Numbered from the stretch's first letter, positions 45,477-58,330 are shown. The stretch: 64,000 nt of DNA from Camellia lanceoleosa (GCA_025200525.1 CM045768.1:48062425-48126424); one strand, 5' to 3'. Numbers and translations: made by a program. The notes: a model not told the origin generated them from the letters alone.

Positions 45477-46735
45477 GAGTCAAGATTGCAACCTTCAATG
45501 AAATCTTTTTTGATGTGTAACTCAATGAATTCTTTTTTGTAACACTCTGATACAATGACTAATGTTTTTGTTAATAGTTCCAAGCATATTACCTAACAAA
45601 CATATTACAATTTCTATGATGTGTAATGGAATATTTTGTCATACTCTCAAAAAATATATGCACCCGAGCTTTATTGATGTTTTTGTCCATATTCTCAATT
45701 TCTATTATCCTGTTCCTCACACTACTATATGGCAAAAGTGAAAATAGTATTACATGTGAAAATAGTGGACACAAAACTTTACTGTTATTTCAGTCATTTA
45801 TTTTCAAACTTAAAAACTTTAAAACTGAGAATATTTTCAGTTTTATACAGATCACTCAATTTTCAAACAACAATATTACCACAACAATTTATTTGCTGCC
45901 TCACAATATTATGACAATTTGAAAAACTAAAATTCCAAACAAAGAATATTTTCACTTACAGTCCACTGTTACTTTAATCAAAACATAAAGCATTGACCAC
46001 ATCTATTTAGAATATTAATTCACATTCATTTAATTCATTACATTTATAACTAGTTCCAATTTATAACAAGAGCCTCACATTATTATCACAAAAACAGCTA
46101 TTTTGAACTAAAAACTTAAACTGAGAATATGTTCACTTTTTATACAGTATTCACATAATCTGCAAAACAAACATTCAACAGTCAAGTTTATTTCCGAAAG
46201 CCAACCAAACAACATTATCACAACAATTTATTTGCTGCCTCACAATAATATCACAATATGAAAAACTAAAATTCGAAACAAAGAATATTTTCACTTACAG
46301 TCCACTGTTACTTTAATCAAAACATAAAGCATTGACCACATCTATTTAGAATATTAATTCACACTCATTCAATTCATCACATTTATAACTAGTTCCAATT
46401 CATAACAAGAGCCTCACACTATTATCACAAAATCAGCTATTTTGAACTAAAAACTTAAACTGAGAATATGTTCACTTTTATACAGTATTCACACAATCTG
46501 CAAAACAAACATTCAACAGTCAAGTTTATTTCCAAAAGCCAACCAAACAATACTATCACAAACAATTTCAAAATTAAAATCTGAAACTAAGAATATTTTC
46601 ACTTTCAATTCAATGTCACTTTATTAAAAAACATAGAAGATTATTACTCAGTGCTCAACAGCACAAACTGCTACTTCAAGAAATTTATGAATACGAAATT
46701 TTTACAATCACAAAGCAACTACAAAAAATCACAAA
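45477..46735. other. Gap between the convergent MULE genes with a 342-bp direct repeat
   Basis: Non-coding. A segment of about 342 bp is present twice in tandem (about 45878-46219 and 46220-46560): ACAACAATTTATTTGCTGCCTCACAAT and CACTTACAGTCCACTGTTACTTTAATC recur with that spacing. It probably holds the 3' ends of both transcripts. Confidence 0.8.
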
Positions 46736-49195
46736 GCCTCCTTACACGATTTCTTATTGTGATTGCCAACCTTCCCACATCTACTATAAGTAATTTGCCT
46801 CACTTTCTCACCATTTGAACGAATCATCTTCTTATTTGGCCTTCCTGGTTGCTTCTTAGACAAAGGAGGAAGAACAATTTCACTATCACTATCAACATTA
46901 CAATCTGGTTTCCAAATTGAAGGAACAGGATATATAGGAAAAGAATAGAACTCTCGATAACTTTGAACATAGAAGTATTTATCAACAAATAAACTCAAAT
47001 CATGTCCACTCTTTTGTATAGCACCAACTGCATGTGCACAGGGAAACCCTTTCAACTACCACTCGCCACAAGAACATATTCGTCTACTAATGTCAACTAA
47101 AACAGATGGATATAAATGCACCTCATAGACATCATTTCCAGATGAACTAACAATCCATGGCCTCGAAGTATTAAAACCATCATGCAACTTGGACTCAATT
47201 TTAGGGCAAATCAAACCATTCCATTTATTAACAAGTTCCCTCCTCTTAGCAATTTTCCTCATCAACTTAATTCTTACACTATCAATCAACTTTGTGATAG
47301 GCAAGTGGCGTTCCTCTCGTATTCACGAATTGAAAGATTCAGCTACATTTGACCACATCTCTCCAAAGCGTTGTCCTTGAAAGTATGCATTACTCCAATG
47401 ATCATATGGTATGTCATCTAAAAACTTTTCAACTCTTAACCCACCTTCAGTCTTTAACTCAACCAAACATTGATGAAATGTTTTTTCAGTTAGAGCATAT
47501 GCACATTTCCAAACAAAGTGATCAACTTTTCTTTCAATCCATGAAGCATACCACGCAAATGATGCCTCAAGTTCATCTTCAAATGATATAAACAATAAGC
47601 ATGGAAAGCCATTGGGAAAACCTTTGGCAACACTTCAACTAATCCAAGGTTACGATCTGATACAAATGTAACATTTCGTTCTGGTGAAACAATTCTACTC
47701 AAATGCTCCAAAAACCAGCGCCAATTATCTTGATTCTCTAAGCCAACAACTGCAAAACAAACAGGAAAGAACCCTGCATGTACAAAACAGAAAAAATGAA
47801 AATATTATATTATTCTTAGAAAATGGTAACACTCTAACATTCAAAATATCAAACACTAAAATGAATAACTGAAAAAATAAAAAATGCATATACAATAACA
47901 ATATTATATAAACTTTAAAACATTCAATCATATTTCTAAACTGAGAACTTTCTCAATTTCAGAACAGAGAAAACAAATTTCTTATGTACCTTGATTTCCA
48001 TCTTTTCCTGTAGCAGCAAGTAAATTTCCTCTAAATCTTCCCTTAAAAAATGTGCCATCAAGGAATAAGAGAGGTCGACAATAATCAAATCCACTAATGG
48101 AACCATGAAAAGAAACAAATAATCTCTTAAACCGTTTAGTATCATCATCACACTCAAACTCAATGTAACTCCCTGGATTGGAACTCTTTGCAACATCCAC
48201 ATACCATCTTAACTGGTCAAATGAAATTAAGTAGTCTCCAAAAATCTCACCTTTTGTTTTTTCTACCCCCAACCAAGCTTGACGATAACTAACTCTCAGC
48301 CCATACCCCAACTTAAAATCCCGAATAACATTAACTGGACGTATCAATGGATTATCACGAACACCTTCAACAATCAAATCAGCAACTAAATCAGAACTCA
48401 TACGAGAATGAGTCATCGTGTGTACTTCAGCACCACATATGTGGACATTGTTCAACTTCCTTATATAAAAGAACCTATTAGCATTCTCCACTCTACCATG
48501 AACATTCCACATACAACCTTTTGTCTCTCTAAACAAACATTGTGCAGTAACACGAACTTTATCATTCTTAACAAATATGAACTCAAATCCACACTCAATA
48601 GAAAACTTCGACAATGCATTACGAAATTCAACAATTCCACCTTCAAATTTCTGTCATATATGTGTAATACTAACTGCCCAACCAGCAGACAACAGTACTT
48701 TTCCCTTGTGTCGACAAAATGATGATAACATATTAACCTCTTCTTCATCCTCCAACCTCGAATTCCTTTTGGAAGATGTAGATACTCTGTTTGACAAGTT
48801 CACAGACTTACTGCTGTCATGAGACAATGCAATATCACAAACTTCAAGATCCAACATTGACTCTCTTTCTCTATAATCTAATCTGTTGTTCAGATAACCA
48901 CAGTCTATGGTTGAGTCTTTTACTCGCACAACAACATCAATACACTTTGAATCAAAATGCACAACTAATGCCAACAACAAATCTAACTCCTCATTGTTGT
49001 CCAACGTACAATTAGGATGTCCAGGCAATGAGTAAGATAGACAAATATTATCAGATTGCAAATTATCTCATTTCAAACATAGCTTCTCAACCAACTGATC
49101 ATATGTAACATTTTGATCAATCTTAATTGCAAATGTGCAACCATTATACTTGCACAACAAAAAATAGGCGCACTTGTACAACCTTCACTCATCTT
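46736..49195 (-). pseudogene. MULE transposase (mudrA-like)
   Basis: Read on the minus strand: an N-terminal region (49195-48660), a conserved zinc-finger-like region with CGAEVHTMTHSR (near 48420), then the DDE core. First Asp in LLFLDGTF (near 48055), second Asp in FVSDRNLG (near 47655), Glu in NVAESFN (near 47335). A SWIM zinc finger follows (CSCGEW, then FPCAHAV, near 47060), and a C-terminal CCHC knuckle (CGKVGNHNKKSC). A short intron lies near 47985-47780. Lesions: stops near 49075, 48650, 47320 and inside the SWIM finger (47056), and a frameshift near 47590. This is the enzyme that would move the element; this copy is dead. It converges with the Ulp1-like gene. Confidence 0.88.
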
Positions 49196-49890
49196 TCAAT
49201 CTAAACATGAAAAAAAGATCGCATCAATCAAACCAGAACAATACTAAGAACTTTCTCAGTTTTCACAAATACTTCATAACAATAAACACTAGAACAAAAA
49301 ACTTCATAACAATACAAATACTTCACAAATCACGTTTCCAATTCATAAAAATAAATAACCAAATCGAGAAATCATCCAGCAAAACACGTCTTCAATTTAC
49401 AAAACATAACGTGAATGGAAGATCAAATATCCAACAAAAACATAATATACAAAATCGAAACAATACATACCTATCAACAGATTGAAGATCAAATATCCAG
49501 CAAATCAATTCTTCAATTTACAAATCGAAATCGTACATAACAAACTCCCACAGATTTCAACTAAAAATGCGAACCAAACTAAGAAATCCTTCAAAATCCT
49601 TTTCTATTTGAATCAAAATCGTGAAATCAATTACGTATAATAGCGAACCAAAGCAATAAATCCTTCAAGATTGTTCACGATTCGAATCTTCAGCTACTTC
49701 CATAACTGATCTGTTAACAGATTCCTTTTTTCTTTCTAGTAAATAACGTAAATGGAATTTTATATACAATTGTTTATGTTAAAGGGCAAAAACGTCTTTT
49801 TACCTCTAAATGAGACTTATTGGTTCAAAAACTTTTTGATAGGACCTAAGCTACCACCAAATATATGGATAGGACTTTTAGGTAATTAAC
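49196..49890. other. Right end of the Ulp1-carrying MULE
   Basis: Non-coding 5' region of the transposase gene and the right inverted repeat (about 49775-49890), which pairs with 33379-33495. No other feature recognised. Confidence 0.7.
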
Positions 49891-49929
49891 TCTAAATTAG
49901 ATAGTGAGGGGTCTATCACCAAATCCCCC

Positions 49930-50024
49930 TTCTTAATAACATTGTATGGTCCCTCATTATTCACTAAGAAAATGATGCTCTTTTGCCCAGATCGGATCAT
50001 AGTTGACACATCTTGTGCTGTCAC
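49930..50024 (-). pseudogene. PDC pseudogene copy B, split exon piece
   Basis: This piece encodes [22 protein letters not shown] and then GPYNVIK. The stretch between the cofactor-binding Asn-Asn and Gly-Pro-Tyr is shortened by about ten residues compared with working PDC. The exon continued into 31963 before the Pack-MULE insertion. The acceptor TGGCAG/GTGACAGC is intact at 50025. Confidence 0.88.
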
Positions 50025-50076
50025 CTGCCAACCAATGAAGCAATCAAAATTATGTATAATTTTTATAGGTAACCCG

Positions 50077-51198
50077 TGTTGAAAATTTTGGTTTTTATAG
50101 GCTTATTTTGGGCCAATTTCAAGCCCAATTTTGAGTGGAGTCCACACGTCTTTTGAGGTGGGTCCAAAGAGGTAACGTGTTCCTTGCCGCATGCCAAGTT
50201 ACATGGTGAAAACGGTTCGTCAAAACCATTTATGAGTGAATGAGAACTTGACGTCATTTTCGGGTTCGTGGAATTGACAATTCAAGAATTAAATGTGAGT
50301 TTTCTTGTAAGACTTGTCCCACATTGGAAACTTAAGAAAACTTATGTGTGTATATAAGTTCTAGGTGGCAACACTTGGGTTGAGCCCCGAGAGGCACTCC
50401 AAGTTTGTAGAAGGAAAGAGTTATGGACAAATGAAACCTTAGCTCAAACCATCACACATGCTGCCGGGCACGGGTATGGGTCGGGTCGATTCTAATATTA
50501 ATTTTTTAGAGAAAGTTTATTTGAATTTTTTCCAAAATTCTTAACGAAATTAATTCAAACTTGAATTTAATTTCCTGTCCAATGTTACCTCATCCAGTCC
50601 AATTTTTGTTATCTCTTCCAGTCCAATTTTTCCAAACAGTTTTTTAGATCTGTTGGAACCCGAACAGATTCAAAATTGCCTAGCAGTTTCTAGACAGATT
50701 CACAACTGCTGTAGTTATCTGTTTAAATTTGAAACTGCACCTGTTGAATTCAAAACCAATCTATTCATTCAAAATTCACACATGTTCGGACAAATTGTTT
50801 GCTTATAAATAGAGGCCATTTCCAGCAGTCTTTGGGATTCAAAAATAGTTGGAAAAAAATCATTTTCTTACTGTCCAAATTTTGCTCTGTTTGCATTATT
50901 CTTTATATTAGTTATTTAGAGAAAATTCAGAGAGTTTAAGAACACAGGTTTTGTTTGCTGTACAAATTATTTGGAGTGCTACTACAATTTGTGAAGATCA
51001 TTGTATCCTGGAAGATAAACACCTTATATCCGTAAGCACCGTAGCAAAGCGAATCTGTCTTAAAGACAGAGTGTCACACATTCGACTTGATCTTTTAAAT
51101 ATTCATTCTGTTCGGTAAAATAAATCCTGTAAGTTATTTATTTTATTTGTTTGATTTGGTTTCAATTTATTTATTGTACACAGAAAATTGTTCCAACA
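50077..51198 (+). repeat. 5' LTR of the copia element
   Basis: 1122 bp with CTTATAAATAGAGG (TATA box) near 50802. It differs from the 3' LTR by substitutions and short indels, including a GC-rich stretch near 59290-59340 that is shorter here (50460-50485). Confidence 0.9.
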
Positions 51199-51714
51199 AT
51201 CTTAAGATAGATTCGAATAATTCTGTTTATACAGAATTTTTCGTTTGTTCCTTTTCTCTTTCTTCTTCTTACATAAATTATTTTATATGGTTTTACAAAA
51301 TAATATTTTGGTTGGAAAAATAGATAGTAGTAATATATTGTTTGACAGATAGTAGTAATAGACTGTCTATTTTCTTTGAAAACTAATAGTAGTATACTAG
51401 TATTATTAACAATTCAAAATATTTACTTATAAAGTTTGTCAGAAATTAATTTTGGTTTTCAAAAATAATTTCTGAGTGTTCATTAATTAAAATTCTGTTT
51501 TTTGTATTTTATTTTTTGAAGTGTTACAGAAATATTTTTCTGTGTGGAATTAATTTGTTTAAATAAAATTTTATTTTATTTTCAAATTAATTGGAAATAA
51601 AAGTTACAATTCTTGTTTCTTTTATTATTACAGAATTTAATTCTGTGGTTTTGGTTGAAATTTTCTATGTAGTATAAAATTCTAATTATAATTTTGTTTT
51701 ATAATTTAGAATTT

Positions 51715-52285
51715 ATAGCTACTGAAACTGGTCAAACTAATGTTCAAACAAGTATTAGTGTAGTGGCTGCAATTACTCCAATCCCTCCTGTTGTGACTGT
51801 GTCAGTCAATCACAGTGAAAAGCCAGAGAAGTTCTAGGGAACTGATTTTAAAAGATGGTAGTAGAAAATAATGTTCTATCTTATTACTCTCAATCTGGCA
51901 CGTTTTCTTCGTGAGTATGCTCCTACTCTAAAAGAGGATGAAACTGACCGGCAAGTGGTTACTGCGGTTGATGCTTGGAAACATGCTAATTTCCTTTGCC
52001 AGAACTACCTCTTGAACGGACTTGACAACACATTATATAACGTCTACAGTTCTATCAAAACGGCAAAGGAACTTTGGGAGTCTTTGGAGAAAAAGTACAA
52101 AACAGAAAATATTAGCTCAAAAAATTTTGTGGTTGTCAAATTCCTAGACTTTGTGATGGTTGATTCTAAGACTGTGATCAGCCAAGTTCAAGATCTCCAA
52201 CTCATTCTGCATGACATTCACGCAGAAGGCATGTCTCTCAGTGAATTTTTCCAAATTGCAGCCTTAATTGAGAAATTACCATAAG
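51715..52285 (+). pseudogene. Copia gag, first part
   Basis: A UBN2-type copia gag: the open part 51871-52284 includes LITLNLARFL, TAKELWESLEKKY and SLSEFFQIAALIEKLP. Upstream in-frame codons from about 51715 (KPEKF, GTDFKRW) are broken by stops at 51835 and 51858. The frame is cut by the solo LTR at 52286 and resumes at 54930. Confidence 0.85.
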
Positions 52286-54924
52286 TGTGACGCCCCAATT
52301 TTTTTTTTTTGAGACATCATAAGACTGTAAATAACGATAACTTGCTAGATAAAAATTTAACTACTAATTAGGAAATTTTAAATTCTTACATAGTCAAAGT
52401 CCAACAACAAAATAAAACTACAAATTCACACACAACGTCACAACATAGTTAAATACTAATACAAGAAATAACAGGATTTTATTTTGATAAAATCTTGACT
52501 CTAAGTTAGCCAAGGTTCGATATTAGCAGCAGCTCCAATTTTAGCCTCAGTCCCTTCTTCGATATAATCTGGCATGAAACGCCAAGGCAACAAAATATAT
52601 GCCATGAGTTTTGCAACACAGTAAGAAAACATAACCAACCTACCATTCTTTTTGAGAAAAATTAATGAGATAAAAATATAACCGTAAACATAAATTACAA
52701 CCATTCAAATAATTTTAATAACTTAGGTGACCCTTGAAATCTCACCAAAGAGGTTTAACTTACCAACCACTAAGTCATGGCCACGGTTAATTTGGAACCC
52801 CCCCTTGGTCAAATATTCAAGAACTACCAAAGATGCCTACGCCCGGAGTTATATCATAAGTCAGAACATCCGTGGGTGCATCCCAAGGAACGATGCCGCC
52901 AGGTACATAACTTTCCTGCGTGCCACCTGCACATCCATCCTTATTCCAAAACCAAATACCGATAAGGGTTCAAATAATCCCCGTGCCATCTTAGGGTTTC
53001 GCGACACAATTTGCTTAACAATTATTAAAAACCAGTGCTCGCCCTGAATACCCGGTATTAATCCTTTATCAGTAACTTTATATATACCATCAATCATTTC
53101 GGTTCATTTATATATTAAACACCAATTATTCAATTCTCAATCACCAATAATGTTATACCAACTAAAAAAAAAAACTCCCAACATAAAACATTATACATGC
53201 CACACAATGTACAATATCTAATAGACAATTAATTTAAGCCATGGTATGAACATAATAACTTAGATACAAGAAATAAACCATAATTATACACATGCACAAA
53301 TTTTTTATTAGACTATTAAAATATTAAATAAATCACAACACACCCATACATGGATTACTAATTTATAATAGTTGATGGATTAGACCCACACAATATTGAA
53401 GTGATGATTTTATCATGTCCAGAAAATTTCAGATTGTAACTTAGGTATTAAAAATTATGAATAAATTATTTACACAATTATAAAATTTGTGCAATTGAAC
53501 AGAATACTCAATAGAGATGTTTAGGTCACTTTTCAGAAAGAATTTCAGAAAAAGAAGGTGTAAATAATCCTGTAAAATTTTTAGCAGTTTTTATAACACA
53601 GATTCGTCACATTTCCTTACATTAATTTCATGCTTAAATTTATAGATCAAAACCATAATCTAAAAATTTATCATGAAACTAGACTTCTCAAGTTTCATCT
53701 TTTAGTTAGAAATTACCAGATTTGGCTTAGTATAGAATTTTAAATAAATTTTCAAATATATAATAAAATCTGTCTTACTGTTTCAGATTTAGTTAAAAAA
53801 ATTTATAAATTTTTAGAAAGCTCAAAAATTGTTTCCAAAATTCATGGATGAACTACACATCATTATCAACAACTTTGTAGAAGAAATCATCTCAAAATTT
53901 TGAGTATAAAATTGTCTAAAAATTCGGGCAATATTCTGGCAGATTCAAAACAGACTATTTTCAACACAGTTTCAGATTTAGTTAAAATTTTTTATAAATT
54001 CGTAAAAAGCTCAAAAATTGTTGCCAAAATTCCTGGATGAACTAGACATCATTATCAACAACTTTGTAGAAGAAATAATCTCTAAAGTTTAAGTATAAAA
54101 TTGTCTAAAAATTCGGGCAACATTCTGGTAGATTCAAAACAGACTATTTTCAACACAGTTTCAGATTTAGTTAAAATTTTGTATAAATTCATAAAAAGCT
54201 CAAAAATTGTTGCCAAAATTATTGGATGAACTAGACATCATTATCAACAACTTTGTAGAAGAAATCATCTCAAAAATTTGAGTATAAAATTGTCTAAAAA
54301 TTCGGGTAAACATGCTGGCGGATTCAAAACAGATTATTCTCAACACAGTTTAGACAATTTATCATATGTATATAATCTGAAAATTTCAATTATATAAAAA
54401 AAATGAGAGGATTGAGAGGGTTTTCTTACTTAATAGTAGCATTCAAATGAGTGATGAAGTGGTAGAAAAATTTTGCTTCCTTAACCTTCCCCTCTTCTTT
54501 TCCTTCTATTGAATCTCTCATCACCCGTATATACTCCTTCTTTTGTTTGTATGTGTCCATGAACTAAGTCTACCTATGATATATATAGGCAAATCTCTCT
54601 CTCTTCATGATGTTATTCCCTACCATAAACTTCACTCTACCCAAAAGCCATCATTTGGTGGAATTCACCAAGCCAACATGCAAGTTAGCATGTGGCATAC
54701 CCTTGCCACCGAATCTGATTCTCCTATATATATATATATTATAATAATTATTGAACATCAATACCTTATTATTCTTAATAAGGTCTTTGTTAGTGATAGA
54801 ATTGGGTTAATTTAAAACTAATTTTTTTTTTCACTATAATATATTTGAGGTAGGTTCTGAATAACATTAATTAATTAATTAATTATTTTTTCTTTTAAGA
54901 ATAAATTAAATATGGGTTTTCACA
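52286..54924 (-). mobile_element. 2.6-kb solo LTR nested in the copia gag
   Basis: It starts TGTGACGCCCC and ends GGGTTTTCACA (TG...CA), with a perfect 5-bp duplication ATAAG at 52281-52285 and 54925-54929. The flanking gag codons join cleanly. Minus orientation is likely because GGGGCGTCACA is a usual 3' terminus of gypsy LTRs. No coding capacity; it contains a 189-bp tandem repeat. Confidence 0.87.
53782..54346. repeat. 189-bp tandem repeat, three copies
   Basis: Units start TTCAGATTTAGTTAAAA at 53782, 53971 and 54160, a constant 189-bp period, with few differences. Shared marks are CAACTTTGTAGAAGAAAT and CTAAAAATTCGGG. The array lies within the solo LTR. Confidence 0.93.
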
Positions 54925-54929
54925 ATAAG

Positions 54930-57900
54930 GCTGAAAAGAATTCAAGAACTACCTCAAACATAAGTGCAAAGAAATATCTTTAGAAGAATTGATTGTGCGT
55001 TTGAGGATTGAGGAGGATAATCGCAATTCAGAGAAGCGGGCTAGTAAGCATCCAATGGAGTCTAAGATAAATATGGTGGACCATGCTCTAAAAGCAAAAA
55101 AACGAAAATATTCTGAAGAAAGTTCTGCACAAGGCTCTAAAGGAGGGGAAAATAAGAAGTACAAGTTCAATGGCAAGTGTTACATTTATGACAAAGAGGA
55201 ACATCGGGCCAAAGATTGCCATAGCAAACACAAACGCAAAAGAAGATCAAGCAAGAAGCCTACTCAAGCTAATATGATCGAAGTGGACAGAATTTCCAAT
55301 GGTATAGATGACATAAATCTTTCTGTAGTTGTTTCCGAGGCAAATCTTGTCAAAAATCCTAAAGCATGGTGGGTGGATACTGGTGCTACTCGCCACATCT
55401 GTGCTGATAAAAAGACGTTCACATCTTATTCAGTAGTGGACAACGGTGAACAACTTTTTATGGGCAACTCCTTGACTTCTAAAGTTGAAGGACAATGAAA
55501 GATTGTTCTGAAGATGACATCTGGATAGGAACTCACTCTCAACAATGTGCAGAATGTACCAGACATTTGCAAGAACCTTGTTTCCAAATTTTTGTTGAGT
55601 AAAAATGGGTTTAGGCTAGTTTTTGAAAGTGACAAGTTTGTACTTACCAAAAGCGGAATGTATGTAGGAAAATGTTGCATGTCTGATAGTCTTTTCAAAA
55701 TGAATGTAATGACTGTTGTACCCTCTGTTATTAATAAAAATATATCTTCTTCTTACTTGCTTGAGTCTTCAAATTTATGGTATGGTAGAATAGAACATGT
55801 TAATTATGGATCTTTGCGTAGATTAATTAATATGGAATGTTTACCTAAATTTGACATTGATTTAAATCATAAGTGTGAAATTTGTGTTGAGGCAAAATTA
55901 TCCAAAACTCTTTTTCATTCAATTGAAAGAAATACGGAACCACTTAAATTAATTCATAATGACATTTGTGATTTTAAATCAATTCAAACTAGAGGTGGGA
56001 AAAAATATTTTATCACTTTTATAGATGACTTTACTAGATATAGTTATGTTTATTTAATTTGAACCAAGGATGAAGCTTTGGAAACTTTCATTCAATATAA
56101 GAATGAAGTTGAAAATCAACTTGGTAAGAAAATTAAAAAACTTAGAAGTAATAGAGATGGTGAATATGAATCACCTTTTGGTGAGTTTTGTAAAGAATGT
56201 GGAATAATTCATCAAACCACCACTCTTTACTCACCTTAGCAAAATGGAATTGCTGAAAGGAAAAATAGGATTTTAAAAGAAATGATGAATGCCATGTTAA
56301 TAATTTTGGATTACCTCAGAACTTGTAAGGGAAGCAATACTTTCTGCTAATTATATACTAATAAAGTACCCTGAAAGAAAGTGAATCAAATACCTTATGA
56401 ATTGTGGCATGGGAGAGTACCATCATATAAATACTTAAAAGTGAGGGGGTGTTTGGCTAAAGTGACTATTCCTAGTCCTAAAAAGACTAAGATAGGTCTT
56501 AAAACTGTTGATTGCATTTTTATTGGTTATGCGATTAATAGTAGTGCATATCGATTTTTGATTCATAAATCAGAACATTCCGAAATGCATATAAATATTA
56601 TTATTAAATCTCAGAATGCGTCTTTCTTTGAACATGTGTTTCCAAATAAAACTGGACAAGAGACTAGTACTAATAAAAGATTTTATGATGCTATTACTAG
56701 TCATGATCAAGAACAAGAGTAAGAGATAGATCAAAATGAGGAAAAAGAACCTAGGCGTAGTGAACGTGCTAGAACCTCAAAATTCTTTGGTCTAGATTTC
56801 CTAACATTTTTGTTAGAAAATGAGCCTTTAACTTTTAAAGAAGCTATGTCCAGTCCTGAGGCTCCTTTATGGAAAGAAGCTGTAAATAGTGAAGTTGAAT
56901 CCATCCTGCAAAATCACACTTGGGAATTAGTGGACTTACCACCAGGTTGTAAACCTTTTGGGTACAAGTGGATTTTCAAAAAAAAATGAAAGCGGATGGA
57001 TCAATTGACAAATATAAAGCAAGACTTGTGGTCAAAGGCTTTAGACAAAAAGAAGGTCTTCATTACTTTGACACATACTCACCAATTACTAGAATAACAT
57101 CCATTAGAATGCTAATTGCCATTGCATCGTTGTACAATCTAGAAATTCATCAAATGGATGTGAAAATCGCTTTCTTAAATGGTGAGTTAGATGAAGAAAT
57201 TTACATGGAACAACCAGAAGGATTTTCTGTTCCAGGAAAAGAAAATAAAGTGTGTAAATTAGTTAAATCATTATATAATTTAAAACAAGCTCCAAAGCAA
57301 TGGCATGAGAAATTTGACAAAGTAATGATGTCAAATGGATTCAAAATTAATGAATGTGACAAATGTGTTCATATTAAAAATACAAACAAAGGCTATGTTA
57401 TAGTATGTCTTTATGTGGATGATATGCTCATCATAGGTAGTAATAGTAACATGATTAAAACTACTAAGAAAATGTTGAATAAACATTTTGACATGAAAGT
57501 TATGGGGATTGCTAATGTAATACTTGATATAAAAATTACCAAAACATCCGAAGGTTATGCTTTGTCATAATCACATTATATTGAGAAAATACTTGACAAA
57601 TTTAGCAAAGACGATGATCATCTTGCTAGAACACCTGTGGATGTTAATTTGTTTCTTTCTAAGAATGTACAGGAAATTATTTCTCAATTAGAGTATGCCC
57701 AAATTATTGAAAATTTAATGTACTTAATGAACTGCATTCACCCTGATATTACTTATGCAGTAAGTAAATTAAGTAGATATACAAGTAATCCAAGAGTAGA
57801 ACACTGGAAAACAATTATAAGGGTTCTAAGATATCTCCGATTTATTCGTAACATTCGGATTAATTATACTAGATATCCAAAAGTACTTGAAGGATACTGT

Positions 57901-58330
57901 GATGCAAACTGGATATCGGATACTAGAGACTCAAAATCTACCAGTGGGTATGTATTTGCTCTTGGTGGGGCGGCTGTATCTTGGAAATCTTCCAAACAGA
58001 CTTGCATTGCTAGGTCTACTATGGAATCAGAATTCATAGCTTTAGATAAAACTAGAGAAGAAACAGAATGGCTTCACCACTTCCTTGAAGATATTCAAAT
58101 GTGGCCAAAATTGGTGCCTACTATATCCATACATTGTGATAGTCAATTAGCAATAGGTAGAACTCAAAGTCCTATGTATAACAGTAAGTAGCGACACATT
58201 CGGCGTCAACATAACACCGTAAGACAACTACTCTCTAATGGAATTTTTTCCATTGAATATGTGAAGTCTAAAGACAACATAGCGAATCTACTAACCAAAG
58301 GGTTAGCAAGAGAGCTAGTTGAGAATCTAC
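54930..58330 (+). pseudogene. Copia gag end and polyprotein (protease to RNase H)
   Basis: In order: gag end with a degenerate zinc knuckle (CYIYDKEEHRAKDC, second Cys replaced by Tyr), protease (WWVDTGATRHIC), GAG-pre-integrase segment (NHKCEICVEAK), integrase core (HNDICDF, FIDDFTRYS, DGEYES, NGIAERKNR), reverse transcriptase (about 56965-57570, catalytic YVDDML), and RNase H ([31 protein letters not shown]). Stops at about 55496, 55527, 56060, 56237, 56720, 57568 and 58189 and a frameshift near 56305 disable it. Domain order puts it firmly in copia; the sub-lineage was not determined. Confidence 0.92.

Larger units (their letters stand above)
33379..49890. mobile_element. Ulp1-carrying MULE (KAONASHI-like), nested in the Pack-MULE
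   Basis: A perfect 9-bp duplication TAAATTAGA lies at 33370-33378 and 49891-49899. The ends are imperfect inverted repeats of about 115 bp (GGGTGATTTACAAGTAAGTCCT against reverse GAGTTAATTACCTAAAAGTCCT). The element is 16,512 bp, or about 11,960 bp without the later solo LTR. It carries a Ulp1-protease-like gene (+) and a mudrA-like transposase (-), which converge. This gene pair is known from the KAONASHI/CUMULE type of plant MULEs. Both genes are broken here. A 103-bp tandem array fills its left third. Confidence 0.88.
31964..49929. mobile_element. Pack-MULE (1.4 kb when emptied) that received a second MULE
   Basis: It is flanked by a perfect 9-bp duplication TTCTTAATA (31955-31963 and 49930-49938), which lies exactly in the PDC codons Val-Ile-Lys-Asn. 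The left end is GGGAAATTTAGCTATAAACCCC. The right inverted end is split: its outer 30 bp are at 49900-49929 and the rest at about 33200-33378. Rejoined, the right end matches the left over roughly 180 bp with gaps. Removing the inner element (33379-49890) and one duplication leaves about 1.44 kb. It has no transposase and carries a response-regulator exon. Confidence 0.88.

Noticed and set aside
31964..49929. A single 18-kb MULE
   Set aside because: Two different 9-bp duplications and two sets of inverted repeats are present, and the outer right end is split; two nested elements explain this better.
53097..53861. Possible gene on either strand around 52727-53097
   Set aside because: Short frames on both strands inside a solo LTR with no protein-family features.
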